Part shown: one piece after another, positions 1 to 12,200 of the stretch
Numbering within the stretch: the stretch's first letter is position 1
Layout: every line of letters begins with the position of its first letter
Assembly (NCBI GenBank): GCA_023678885.1
Contig: CM042997.1
Location: 26,480,064-26,544,063, forward strand
Direction of reading: 5' to 3'
DNA from: Pogostemon cablin
Taxonomy: Eukaryota; Streptophyta; Magnoliopsida; Lamiales; Lamiaceae
Length of the DNA stretch: 64,000 nt
Notes under the pieces: generated by a model
What the model was told of the DNA's origin: nothing
Seen by the model: the letters and a program-made list of their open reading frames with translations, nothing else
Databases searched by the model: none
Position numbers and translations under genes: made by a program

Positions 1-1194
1 AAATGAAATGGGCTGCTTTACGGTTATTCTCGTTGTATGTCCTTTTTCAATTGGGCCGAAACTTTTTCACAGAAAATGATCTGGGCCCACCATTTAATCT
101 ACAAGTTTTTAACTTTTCAACGGCCCAAATCCATACAACTTAATTTGAAAACTTTATGGATTGATGCGGCCCGTTGGGTTTTTTAAATAATGCAAATTTA
201 AATAAGATGGACTACCAAAGGAAAGATTTCTATGCATTTAATTATGGGTTTTAAACATTAGTCTGAATCTTCGGTATATTTTAGTGTTACATTTCATGTC
301 ACGGATCGTGAATTGAATGACATATAGGATACAACCATAATTTATATCCTAGAATGATAATATCATCATAAGAAAAAATGTTTGAGAGTATATTTTCTCT
401 TTTATAAGTGTCATCCATCCAACTAACACAGAAAATGATACATTAAAACGACATAAAAATTTTGAACCGAACTCACATTTCTTATGGTTGTGTGATGTTA
501 TGAGGATCAAAATTCTGTAATCATTCTTATTTGATTCAATAAATAATCTACCTCCTCCATTCTCATATTCTCATTATTACTACAAGCATGCTATCATTCT
601 CATTCTTATTTGTTACTGTGACTATCATTTATCATATACATATATTTAAACTTGGATGTTTTGAAAGGAAATAATTGTGGAGGCAGAGTAAATTTTATTC
701 AGTATTTATATTTATTTTTATTCTTATAGTTAAATAAATTTTTTTTAATTGGAGAAAAAGGGAGTACTAAAAGATTGCATGCACCAGCAGATAAACAAGC
801 GTACAAGTGAAGAGAGAGAGAGATCACGTGTGTGGTGTAGTAGAGAACCCGTGAACCAGCATGCACTGATTCTGATTCAAAACGACAACGCTTTTCTGCC
901 ACTTGTCTTCTATTTATATTACCATAATACCATGGTCCTCACACACCCCATAATTACCACTATTTAGAATTTCAATGTTTCATCCCATCAATTGATTCGG
1001 ATATAACATATGGACGACCCTAGCTTCTAATACTATCATTCTATGCTGATAGTCAAAAACAACCCATTCAAATTGTTAAAATCATTGTAATCCAACTGTT
1101 GTTGCTCGTTTTCGTTGTGAGGATTTAAACGAGATTCAGTGTGAGATAATCTCCTCCGTCGTCAACAATAAACTAAAATTGGAAGAAAAGAAAA
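1..1194. other. gene-free AT-rich left edge
   Basis: I see no convincing coding sequence here. Short open frames around 699-967 have no recognisable domain and AT-rich composition. The only structured piece is a possible small inverted-repeat element near 270-472, listed separately. Confidence 0.6.
270..472. mobile_element. degenerate long-TIR MITE
   Basis: The left end (TCGGTATATTTTAGTGTTAC) is roughly the reverse complement of the right end, which finishes ACATAAAAATTTTGAACCGA. Both arms resemble those of the element nested at 31,671-31,867, including an inner block read as ATGAnTGACA. I could not define a target duplication, so the limits are approximate and the superfamily is open. Confidence 0.35.
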
Positions 1195-1196
1195 TA

Positions 1197-1434
1197 CTCC
1201 CTCCGTCCCGTTTCAATGTTTATATTTCTATTTTGCGAGTCTCATTTCAATGTTTATGTTTTCCTTTTTGGAATATGGGACCCACCTAAAACAATTAATA
1301 TATCATCCAACACTAGTACACCTACTCACTTTACATTAAATATTATATCTTTCCACTCACTATCTATTAAAATATTATACTCCTTCATCAACATGCAAAA
1401 AACAAACGTAAATATTGAAACGGGACGGAGGGAG
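1197..1434. mobile_element. Stowaway MITE (Tc1/mariner)
   Basis: It starts CTCCCTCCGTCCCGTTTCAA and ends with the matching inverted copy ...GGGACGGAGGGAG. TA dinucleotides flank it at 1195-1196 and 1435-1436. The CTCCCTCCGTCC terminus and TA target are the Stowaway signature. It is non-coding and non-autonomous; this is the cleanest Stowaway in the window, with terminal inverted repeats of about 30 bp. Confidence 0.88.
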
Positions 1435-1436
1435 TA

Positions 1437-1682
1437 ATAACACAAGAGATTTAACGTGGTTGGGTTCAATAGAACCTACATCCACGGGAGTCGAAAGAGT
1501 ATTCTTATAGATGAAGGTTACCAAGAACCCATTTACAGTGTTAAAGATATGTAGAACTATATGAATGTAAAATTGTAAAGAGAGAATTATTTGTGGGTGG
1601 GGAATATGTGTGTTGATGATGATGAAGTGAGCCCCCTCTCACATTGTTTAGTTCCTTGATAATGGTGTATGATTGGTCATTT
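1437..1682. other. possible Copia-type LTR remnant
   Basis: The text TTTAACGTGGTTGGGTTCAA followed by CCTACATCCACGGGAGTCG resembles a segment common in plant Ty1/copia LTRs, an assignment made from memory. No partner LTR, coding domain or target duplication is present. Treat it as a possible fragment only. Confidence 0.3.
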
Positions 1683-3431
1683 TGTAGTAGGGATGAACAA
1701 TTAAAATAATTTATCGAACTACAGGGAGGTAGGTACTAGTGCTTGAGCGATCTCTCGTTTCTTATAATTTTATAGAGACAAATCATCAATGGAGTGGTTG
1801 TTCAAACAAGTAAATAGAAGTAATCAAAGTAAGCAAGCAAGCAATGATCAAGGACACAAGATAAATGGATGAAATGTGGTTTACCAAATTAAGCAAATAT
1901 GAGATTAACAATAATTAAGAAGTAGAAATCCTAGGATACATGCATCAAATTCATATGAATCATGTGCTTAAGACTAAGGGTCAACACTAAGTTCATCTAG
2001 ACTCCCTCTCGAGATGAATATGATATCGATTCGTTTAAGAATCCCAACATAGCTCAATGGATTGGTTCTTACTCAAACAATTCCAACAAGGTACTAAGCT
2101 TAAATAAGAGTCCCTTCACACGATTAATTAACCTCTCGATCAAACCAATCGGATGTCCTATCAAAGGGTTCTAAATCATAAATGACATCTCTATCGCTTT
2201 AAGATCTATAATGAACATGATGTGTATGACAAGATGATTCAATTAATTATCCTAAATATGTAATTGACTTCTCAATCTAATCACATGTTTAAAACAACAA
2301 ACCACACAAATCATCATAAACATCAAGATCTAAAGCATCAATGATAGAAAATCAATTAACTCAATCAACATATGAATTTAAATACACAAATCCTAAAATT
2401 ATCCAACAACTCTCATGTTGCTAATCTCACAAGGGAGATTAGTCTACCATATTCAAAGAAAATCAACATAGACATTAAGATCCTTACAAAACATGTTGAA
2501 ACAATAAGGTTTCAATACAAAAGTTGGATGAAAACTCCCTTGGCTATCTCCAATGGTGATCTTCTTCCTTCCCTTGCAATCCTTCTCTCTTCCTTGCTTC
2601 TTTTCCTCAATTGGATGAAGGTTTTGATGGTGGGATAATGATAGGTGGAATGAATGGTGAATGGATGAAGATGATGGTGTGAAATTGAGAGAATGGTGTG
2701 TGATCTATGTGTTTTGATGCAAACCCTTGGTGGAATCTCCAATCTCCCTTCAAATATTGAACTTGAGGCTATTTATACCCTCTCTAAGTTGGGCCACGAA
2801 TTAATCATCAACTAGGCTTTTTACATACACTTATACACATTGGCAGGTGAAAATCTAAATTTTTGGCCCAAAAACATGCAACTCGAGTTGGCCTTACCCA
2901 ACTCGAGTTGCAACACGAGTCGAGTTGGATGTGTGTAACTCGAGCTAAAGTAGCTCGACTCGTGTTGGATACTCGTGCACCCGCCTATTGGGTCGTGTTG
3001 CGAGGCTCTGAAACTGAAAATCTTACAGAAGGCAGCTCGACTCGAGCTAGCAACTCGAGTTGCAGCTTGTAAGTCGAGTTGGCTCACTGTACAATTTTTG
3101 GTCGCTGCCCTGCTCCTTACTCGACTCGAGTTGCAAGTCGAGTTGGACCCTGCAACTCGAGTAAGCTCTCTGGATAATTTTTGACCCCAACTAGACTTGA
3201 TCTCAACTCGTGTTGGCAAGAGGTGCAACTCGAGATGGGTCCCGGCAGCCTGTTTCTTGCTCGTTTTAGCTCCCATCTCTATTTTTGCTCTGTTTTCACC
3301 TGTTTTACATACATTTAAGCTCATTCACACACATTTCCATGAAAATACACAACACAATCAAATAACACATAAAATACAGATAAAACAGATATAAAAAGAC
3401 ACTAAAATCTATGTGAAAATATCACTCATCA
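1683..3431 (-). mobile_element. LTR-like repeat, copy 1 (probable solo or truncated LTR)
   Basis: Read on the minus strand it begins TGATGAGTGATATTTTCACA and ends near TTCATCCCTACTACA, so it has TG...CA ends. It is about 1.75 kb and has a TATAAATA box on the minus strand (2770-2777). A homologous but diverged copy lies at 49,360-51,053 in the same orientation, sharing both ends, the TATA position and much of the body, including the GGTTCTAAATC-type block and the AATCTCACAAnGGAGATTAG block. The architecture fits the LTR of a Ty3/gypsy element (U3, TATA, then R/U5). I found no target duplication and no internal coding region, so it is either a solo LTR with eroded flanks or a fragment. Confidence 0.62.
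2878..3236. repeat. array of CTCGAG palindromic words in U3 of LTR-like copy 1
   Basis: About a dozen variants of AACTCGAGTT / CTCGACTCGAG / CACGAGTCGAGTT are scattered, separated by 5-60 bp of ordinary sequence. Many are perfect or near-perfect palindromes. On the minus strand the array lies directly upstream of the TATA box at 2770-2777, so it occupies the enhancer/promoter part of the LTR. Confidence 0.85.
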
Positions 3432-3880
3432 GTGTACCCCACCATTAGGGGCCCAACCGCCCCTACCTTGGGGATTGGTGGAGGAGGTAAATCACAGGAT
3501 GTGCCTCATGTGGCTTATAGAGAGGACTCACTATTTAGTTCCTTGCTTTATCCTTGTGTTTCTCATATGTTCTTCATGTGGTTGATAAACCATGATCCAA
3601 TTCTTCTTGTGTGAGCCAACGATGTGTTGCCATTTGGTGGAGGAGAATCAATTTGTTATGGGAGTGGTCCCAAACCCTCTCCATTGGTTGAAAGAGTATC
3701 TTGATGTATAATAAGTGAAGGGATATATTCCTCCATGCCATGCATCCAATTCTGCTAGGATGAGAAAATGTGCTAGGTTTATCCTCATGCTGCCCGGGGA
3801 TAAATGGAAGGGGATTGCGCGTAGTGTCATGTTTCATATAGTTGTAATAACACCATAACACCATAACACCAACCATTTAA
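3432..3880. other. gene-free; SINE-tail-like segment
   Basis: The segment around 3435-3490 (ending CCTTGGGGATTGGTGGAGG) is nearly the same as the 3' part of the SINE-like unit at 45,230-45,290. No tRNA-like promoter boxes are seen here, so this is at most a truncated copy. The rest (3500-3875) shows nothing I recognise. Confidence 0.35.
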
Positions 3881-3884
3881 TTTT

Positions 3885-4134
3885 GGGTTAATTGCAAAAA
3901 AAAACACGAACTTTACTCCTATTGCAAATTAATCCTCACTTTTAAGAAATTGCAAAAAAAACCACAACCTTTAAGTATTGTTGCAAAACGTACCTAAATT
4001 TTGATTAAAAGTAGGATTTTTTTGGATTTTTTTGCAACAATACTCAAAAATGGTGATTTTTTTTTCAATTTCTCAAAAGTGATGATTAATTTGCAATGGT
4101 AGTAAAGTTCATGATTTTTTTTTGCAATTAACCC
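3885..4134. mobile_element. foldback Mutator-like MITE, copy 1
   Basis: Termini are GGGTTAATTGC and its exact inverse GCAATTAACCC. The 9-bp direct repeat TTTAATTTT lies on both sides (3876-3884 and 4135-4143); a 9-bp duplication points to the Mutator superfamily. The two arms are complementary over most of their length (TTTACT...ATTGCAAATTAATC and inverse), so the transcript would form a long hairpin. Related copies are at 19,668 and 42,012. Confidence 0.9.
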
Positions 4135-4143
4135 TTTAATTTT

Positions 4144-5120
4144 ATATAGTATTTATGTTTAAATGACTTATTTTTGGACCTCTCACAACCTTTTTTTCAA
4201 TAATTTAATTCTTTAGCATCGTTATGGTGTTAGAGCTAAGTTTTGGCATTATGTCCGACACCATCATCATAACACTGAATAATGGATTCGGTGTTGGTTA
4301 AGGTATCGAAGTTTCGACACAGGATCGACACTAAATCAAACATTCGGTGTTTAATGGGATATGATGTCGGTATCATATGTCGAGGCTCCAATACCTTAAC
4401 AGACATTGAATCAGACATCTGATGTTATGACAATGTGTCAGACATAATATCATTATCCTATGTCGGATTTTCAATACTATTACCAATACTGAATAATAAA
4501 TTTGGTGTTATTGCTTTTTAAAAAAATAACATAATTAAGAAAACATAGTTTTCCTTTCCACGCTCAAAAGGAAGAAAACATTATTTTATTATTCATTCAA
4601 GTTTGATGATTATAGTTAAAAGTAAAAAATAAAAATTTGATGATTATATAGTTAGGTTAATTATCGAAAATTAGTAATTTTGGTTTTCGCCCTGACTTAA
4701 ATGGAATACAATTACTCTACCCAATACAATTGATAAGTCACATCTCACACATAATAATTTGCACAGAATTGGAAGATAGAGACCAATGTTTGAAACCACT
4801 TGAAAATGAAACTATCCTACTCTCTATCTAACTCACGTTCAAATTAACTGTCCTAATCCACCTCATCCATAAACTTTAAAATCAATATTTTAAGGAAAAA
4901 ACGTGTATGTACGTGAATACGAGTAAGAATTCATAATCAAATTTTATTTCGTCAATTAGAAAGTGATGATCGTCACTTTTTTTATTAATAGTTTATATGA
5001 TAAATTAACAGTGGTACTAATATTCTTCTAACATTTCAAAAGTACGTACAGTTTAATTTTAATATTATCATTTTCTTTTAACACAACTAATGTATGCTAT
5101 ATATCCAGAAAAAGAATATA
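4144..5120. other. gene-free flank of the retrotransposon
   Basis: From about 4,235 to 4,500 there are loosely repeated and inverted versions of a word like TATGTCCGACACCATCATCA (for example GTGTCAGACATAATATCATT). This suggests a decayed DNA-transposon end. From 4,500 to 5,120 I see only AT-rich DNA. Confidence 0.4.
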
Positions 5121-5125
5121 CTAAT

Positions 5126-6030
5126 TGTAAGCAATTAAAATTCACGATCCAATCAAATGGCGACACGTGGATTTTATGGATTAAATATCAATTTTAATTT
5201 ATTATATTTTATTTTTGGGGATTTAATAAATTAATTCCTAAAATAGATTAATAAATAATTGATAATTAATTTAATACCCAACAAATTAAATAGGGTTTAA
5301 ATTAAGTAAAGCTTGACCCCTAAGTTAAGTAAAGCATGGAAGGTTCCAGAATCAGGTCAAATTAAGCAATGACCAATCAAGCTGTGATATATTTGGAACG
5401 GCCCAAGCCCGCAGAACCAGGCCAAATCTGTCATAGACCAATCAGATTGCGAGATATTTATGGGGCATGCTCATTCCTCACCTATATAAGGAGCCCTCCT
5501 TCATTCACTCCAACAGGGACTCAAATACTTGAAGACATAAACGCTCTGAAGAGATCAAGAACACGAGCAGCGCTCCCTTGAGATCTTCAAGCATCTTCAA
5601 GTCAAGAACGGCAAACGATTCGGGATTAAGGTGCGGAGCCCCCCAAATCAAGCGTTCTTCATATACTGAGTTCTTCGGTGTTCTTCGCGCCAAGAACAGC
5701 ATACGACCCGGGATTAAGGTGCTAAGCCCCCCAGATCGAGTGTTCTTCGGATCAAGTACGTTTAATCCAAATAAAGGCTCGACGCCTCTGGATTAACGTT
5801 ATAAGATCCAAATCCGAGTTCGGACAAGCTTCAACTGAAGATCCGACTCAACATACACAGTCAACGCGGTCAACGCAGTCAAAGTCAAAGTCAAGCCAAA
5901 TTGGTTCGAGAGAAGAATCAGAGGATTGATAGAGATTGTTTCCTTAATCATCAAGTTTAATCCGTCAGGATTATTATTGTAATTCTTTTGTGTTTATTTT
6001 ATTATAAATACAAAAAAATTTATTGTTACA
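5126..6030 (+). repeat. 5' LTR
   Basis: 905 bp, TGTAAGC...TTGTTACA. It differs from the 3' LTR at two sites I could find: ACGATCC versus ACGGTCC near the start, and AAACGCTC versus AAACTCTC near 5,540. It contains a TATATAAGGAG promoter motif at 5483. Short open frames inside it are mirrored in the other LTR and are not genes. Confidence 0.97.
5483..5489 (+). promoter_or_regulatory. LTR TATA box
   Basis: TATATAA followed by GGAGCCCTCCTTC, about 360 bp into the LTR. It is the only good TATA box in the LTR in the sense direction and probably sets the start of the element's genomic RNA 25-35 bp downstream. Confidence 0.7.
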
Positions 6031-6035
6031 AATTT

Positions 6036-6053
6036 TGGCACGCCCGGTGGGAC
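6036..6053 (+). other. primer-binding site
   Basis: TGGCACGCCCGGTGGGAC starts five bases inside the 5' LTR boundary. It begins with TGG, complementary to a tRNA 3' CCA end, and is the form I remember from other plant Tat elements. I do not assign the tRNA with confidence. Confidence 0.75.
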
Positions 6054-6098
6054 AGTCTCTACCTCTCATCTCTTCTCTCTACAAGCTCGAAGTACGAT

Positions 6099-6209
6099 AT
6101 GACTCCTGTCAGGATTACTGTAGGTAGGACTGCTGCTTCTAAGCTCTCAGAGGCATTGACTGAATATGTTGTTGTTGTTACAAGGAGCATGTCAGAAAAA
6201 GCTCGTTAG
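6099..6209 (+). other. probable gag N-terminal frame ending in an in-frame TAG
   Basis: An ATG at 6099 opens a frame of 36 codons (MTPVRITVGR... to ...SMSEKAR) that ends in TAG at 6207-6209. It is in the same frame as the gag-pol ORF. After the stop the frame stays open (EASSGSNPSVEEASR...) into the ATG at 6267. This suggests the original gag start was at 6099 and a nonsense change later cut off the N-terminus. Alternatively it is an upstream ORF, with real initiation at 6267. Confidence 0.5.
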
Positions 6210-6266
6210 GAAGCCTCATCTGGATCCAACCCTTCGGTTGAGGAGGCTTCGAGAAAACAACTACTT

Positions 6267-9200
6267 ATGAAAGATGATAGTGATGAAGATTCTGCATCTT
6301 CAAACTCTTCATCTGACTCCGTTGCAGCTCCAGTAATGATGGCAGGCGCCACGACTGTTGAGGAACAATTAGCAAACATGATGAAGGCTATCGAGGGGCT
6401 CACGAAACACATAGAAGCGCAAGACACAAAGATCTCCCAATTGATGAAAAGAGACATCGCGGAGACTAGCCATGCAAACGGAAAAGGAGTCATGGACGAT
6501 AGTGAAGTGGAAGAGGTCACAAGGCGCCAGACTATTGAAAAGGAGCAAACTCAAGGAACGTTGCCACTTTCAGCTGATGGAATGCTCCAAGTAGATCAAC
6601 TCAAGGATATTATACTTGGAACAATAAAAGAAAGGTTTGAGGAGAATTCCAAGCCTACTGTTACTTATGTCAAGCCATACACGAAAAGAGTGGACAACTT
6701 GAAGTTGCCAGCTGGCTACCAGCCTCCCAAGTTCCAACAGTTTGATGGCAAAGGAAATCCGAGGCAGCATATAGCACACTTTATTGAGACCTGCCATGAC
6801 GCTGGTACTTATGGAGACCATATGATAAGGCAGTTCGTTCGCTCTCTCAAAGGAAATGCATTTGATTGGTATATCGACTTGCAAGCTGAATCCATTGATA
6901 GTTGGGCACAAATGGAACATGAGTTCCTTAATCGTTTCTACAGCACGAGGAGAACTGTTAGTATGACTGAGTTAACTAATACTCGTCAATTGAAGGAAGA
7001 ACCTGTGATTGATTATATCAATCGATGGAGAAATTTGAGTTTAAATTGCAAGGACCGATTATCCGGAGAGTCTGCTATTGAGATGTGTATCCAAGGGATG
7101 GAATGGAATCTCCTTTATATACTCAAAGGAATTCAACCTAAGACTTTCGAAGAGTTGGCTACTAGGGCCCATGACATGGAATTAAGTATGGCTGCTAGTG
7201 GAATCAAACATTCACCGATGTCGGACTCCTACAAGTCTAAAGATAAACAAGATTTCAAAAGGGGGGGCAAGTCCTATGTTAAAAGTTCCAACAAAGAGTC
7301 AATGGCTACAAATATTATGACGGTCAAGGTTCGAAAGAATGAAAATGATAAGAAAGACAAAGGGAAGCAAGTTGCCCAAGAGTGGGGGCAAAGAAGGTTA
7401 ACTCTGAAGGAGATGCAAGAAAAAGAGTATCCATTTCTGAACTCAGATCTTTCTGGCATATTTGATGATCTGATGAAAAACAAGCTCCTTGATCTTCCTG
7501 AAATGAAACGTCCAGAAGAAGCCGGCCGAACTAATGACCCAAAATACTGCAAGTATCATAGGTTGGTGAGTCATCCAATTCATGATTGTTTCGTTCTTAA
7601 GGAAAAGATCATGCAACTGGTTAAGGAAGGAAAAATCGTGTTAGAAGATGAGGCGGGCATAAACTTCACTTCTGTAGAAGAAAGTCATAATGGAGGCTCA
7701 TGTCATGTCGTGAATGAGGACAATGAAAGCGAACAACTTGAAACTAAGGGTGAAGCTTACTCCATGAAGGTGACCTTCACGGATGAAGATATGTTGTTGG
7801 GTATGCAATCTCATAATCGACCTCTATTTGTGACTGGTTATACTAAAGGGGTGCGAGTGAATCGCATACTCATTGATGGAGGTTCGGCGGTGAACATTTT
7901 ATCCTTGAGAATGTTGAAGAAGATAGAAATACCACTGGATGAACTCAACCATAGCCGATTGATGATCCAAGGGTTCAACCATGAGGGGCAAAGGACTCTC
8001 GGCACAATAGTTCTTGATTTGCTAATTGAGGAGATGAAATCCACAGTCCTTTTCCATGTTATTGATGCAAAAACTTCCTACAACATGCTTTTGGGGCGCC
8101 CATGGCTACATGAGAATGGCGTGATTCCTTCTACATTACACCAGTGCTTCAAATATAGTGAAGGTGACAACGTGAAAAGAGTATTCGGTGACGACAAGCC
8201 GTTTACTGAAGCTGAAGCTTACTTTGCCGATGCTAAATATTTCTTCAAGAGTACAAAGGAAGTAAAGCGTGAAGAAGCCTCAGTACAAGATAATGGGGGC
8301 AGTAAACAAATAAAGAATGAGGAAGGTAGTACATCATCTGCCACTCTCAAGGAGAACAAAGGCAAAGGGCTTGAGACCTCGGAAGAGTTGACATTGCCTT
8401 TAACAAAAATTGATGCTAGTAAACTTTCTTCTCCACCACTCAAAGGGTTCACACGTCCTATTGAAGGACCAAAGACCGAACACGGTGAAGTGTTTGAAGC
8501 TGAAATAACCAAGTCGTATAGTCCACAAGCTTATAAACTCCTTATGAAGGCTGGTTATGAACCAAGGGAAAAAGCGATGGCGAGCAAGGTGAGTCAAGAA
8601 ACTATCAACCCACCAGGACAGGGGCTCAATGTTACTCAGATAATGTTGAAAAATAGTGGTCACACTATCAAGAAGGCTAAGCCAGGTTTGGGATATGTCC
8701 CTCAAAAGCCAGTCCGCATTGCAATTAGAAGAGCAAGTACAAATTATATCACCGAGGGAGAAGCTTTATCCACGGAGGATATGTTTGACGCAAGTAGTAG
8801 GGAAGTCAAGAGAATATCTGTTTTTGAAAGGCTTGGGAGTGTCTTCGAAAGGCTTGGACCCTGTAAAGGGAAGTGTATGAGGCAAAATCATGTCAAGTCC
8901 CTTAACCTCCGAAAACTCCGGAGTCAAAATCCATCTCGTATCAAGCGGCAAAATATCTTGACTGTCTCAAGTGGAAGAGTGTTGAAGGATAAAGTGCAAA
9001 GAATCGTCTTTACCAAAAATGATAGTAATAATGATAGAGAAAGTGTAGCTTCCACCAATCATATTACTGCTGTGGAAGATTCTCAAATGGAGGAAGTAGA
9101 TGCTGAAGATGCCCCTCCACAATTTGAAGAAGGAGTAAAAGCCACTGTTGATGAGTTGAAAGAAATTAACTTAGGTGATGAAAATGACCCACGTCCTACT

Positions 9201-12200
9201 TACATAAGTGCTCTGCTAAATGTTGAGGAAGAAACAAAGTATGTCAGCCTTTTGCGAGAATTCAGAGATGTCTTTGCATGGTCGCATAAGGAAATGCCAG
9301 GCTTAGATCCAAAAATCGCAGTGCACCACTTGTCCATTAAAAAGGGAACTCGGCCGGTTAAACAAATGCAGCGTCGATTTCGACCAGAGTTGATTCCTTT
9401 GATTGAGGACGAGATTAATAAGCTTCTTGAAACAGGCAAGATCCGAGAAGTCAAATATCCTACATGGATTTCCAATATCGTGCCGGTAAGAAAGAAAAAT
9501 GGGCAACTCAGAGTATGTGTTGATTTCCGAGATTTGAATATGGCATGTCCGAAAGATGACTTTCCATTACCAATTACTGAACTCATGATTGATGCAACAA
9601 CGGGGCATGAGGTCCTTTCATTTATGGATGGGTCATCTGGCTACAATCAAATTGGTTTGGCTCCTGAGGATCAAGAGAAGACAGCCTTTCGTACTCCGAA
9701 AGGGATATATTGCTATAATGTTATGCCATTTGGCTTAAAGAATGCTGGTGCCACTTATCAGCGAGCCATGCAAAAGATATTTGATGACATGCTTCATAAG
9801 ATTGTTGAATGCTATGTTGATGATATTGTGGTGAAATCAAAGGAAAAGAAAGATCATTTTCATGATCTAAGGCGAGTGTTTGAACGATTAAGAGAGCATC
9901 AACTCAAGATGAATCCGCTCAAGTGTGCATTTGGAGTTTCATCTGGGAAATTTCTTGGGTTTGTTGTTCGCCGTCGAGGGATTGAGATTGAGAAAGCAAA
10001 GATTGACGCAATCATGAAAATGCATGTGCCTCGGAACATACATGAACTCAAAAGTCTGCAAGGAAAGTTGGCATACTTAAGGAGATTCATATCAAACTTA
10101 GCCGGCCGATGCCAACCATTTAGTCATCTCATGAAGAAGGGCAGCATATTCGAATGGGATGAAGCTTGCAATAATGCTTTCAATAGCATTAAAGAATACT
10201 TGATGAAGGCACCAGTGTTGAGTGCTCCAATACATGGACGTCCGTTAATTCTCTATCTAGCTGCTCAAGAGCGTTCTGTGGGAGCTTTGCTTGCACAAGA
10301 AAATGATGATGGCAAAGAAAGAGCTCTATACTATCTAAGTAGAACCATGACTCCAAACGAGTTGAAGTATTCACCCATTGAGAAGATATGTTTATCCCTT
10401 ATCTTCGTAATTCAGAAATTGAAACATTATTTTCAAGCTCACACAGTTCGGCTAGTTTCGAAAGCCAACCCACTAAAATTTGTCATGTCAAAACCAGTAC
10501 TCTCTGATCGGCTTGCAAGATGGTATCTCCAACTTCAACAGTTTGAGATCGTGTACGTTCCTCAAAAGGCCGTAAAAGGACAAGTGTTGGCAGATTTTCT
10601 AGCTGATCATCCAATGCCTGCTGAATGGGAACTATCTGATGAACTCCCCGATGAAGATGCTTTCAATGTGGACATAGTTTCTCCTTGGAAGATGTATTTC
10701 GATGGAGCATCTCATAGAGAGGGAGCTGGTGCGGGAGTCGTGTTTGTAACATCCAGTGGTAAAGTTCTACCTTTCTCATTTTCCTTAACAGAAAATTGCT
10801 CTAACAATGTGGCTGAGTATCAAGCACTTATACTTGGTTTAGAGATGGCCGTCGATATAAAACAACTACACCTTAGAGTGTATGGTGATTCGCTATTGGT
10901 AATAAACCAACTCCTTGGAGTGTATGAAGTGAAGAAGCCTGAGTTGTTCCCCTATTACAAGTATGCTCAAAAGCTTATGGGTTATCTCGGTGATGTTGAT
11001 ATTACGCATCTGTCTAGAAGAGAGAATAAGCAAGCTGACGCCCTCGCTAAGTTGGCATCAACTATAGCTATGCCAGAAACGCAAATTCAAATACCGGTGT
11101 GTAGAAGTTGGGTTGTACCACCAATCTTTGAAGATGATGATTATGAAGAAGTTGAAAATCATGTGGTGGAGGTTTTCGAAATTGAAGAAGAAGATTGGCG
11201 CCAACCACTTGTGGATTATTTGAAATATGATAAGTTGCCTAACGATCCACGACAAAGGGTTGATATTCGGCGTCGAGCACCTCGGTTCATCTACTTCAAG
11301 GGTATACTTTATAGAAGATCATTCGATGGAATTTTCTTGAGATGCTTGGGTAAGGAAGAAACTATTCATGCAATGGAGGAGGCTCACTCCGGAATTTGCG
11401 GTGCTCATCAATCCGGACCGAAGCTACATTTCAGAATTAAAAGAATGGGCTACTATTGGCCAACCATGGTGAAGGATTGCATGGATTACGCACAAAGATG
11501 TCAAGCTTGTCAGTTCCATGGAAATTTGATTCATCAACCTCCGGAGCCTTTACATCCGACAGTCGCTTCATGGCCTTTCGATGCTTGGGGTTTAGATGTG
11601 GTGGGGCCGCTTACAAAGTCATCTGGTGGTCATCTCTACATTCTTGCGGCAACCGATTACTTTTCAAAGTGGGCTGAAGCTGTGCCTCTGAGGGAAGTAA
11701 AGAAAGAAAATGTTGCTGATTTCATTCGGATCAATATCATTTATAGATATGGTGTCCCGCGCTACATCATCACTGATAATGGAAAGCAGTTCAGCAATAG
11801 TTGGATTGATAAGCTATGTGAGAAGTTTGATTTCAAACAAAAGAAATCTTCAATGTATAACGCAGCTGCTAATGGTCTTGCCGAAGCTTTCAATAAAACT
11901 TTATGCAGTTTATTGAAGAAAGTGGTCTCCAAGTCAAAAAGAGATTGGCATGAAAGGATCAATGAAGCTTTATGGGCGTACCGTACCACCTATAGAACAC
12001 CTACTCAAGCCACTCCGTATTCCTTGGTGTATGGTGTTGAGGCTGTTGTGCCTCTTGAAAAGCAAATTCCTTCTTTGAGGATAGCCATACAAGAAGGCCT
12101 CACCGAGGAAGAAAATGCAAAGTTACGTCTTCAAGAGTTAGAAGCGTTAGATGAAAAGAGGTTGGAAGCACAACAAAGACTTGAGTGTTACCAATCTCGC

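Noticed and set aside
2821..3324. 167-codon minus-strand frame
   Set aside because: It falls in the CTCGAG word array of the LTR-like repeat; peptide is Ser/Arg/Ala low complexity.
1683..3431. target-site duplication for LTR-like copies 1 and 2
   Set aside because: I compared the 5-bp flanks of both copies at several possible edges and found no match, so I do not claim solo-LTR status as certain.
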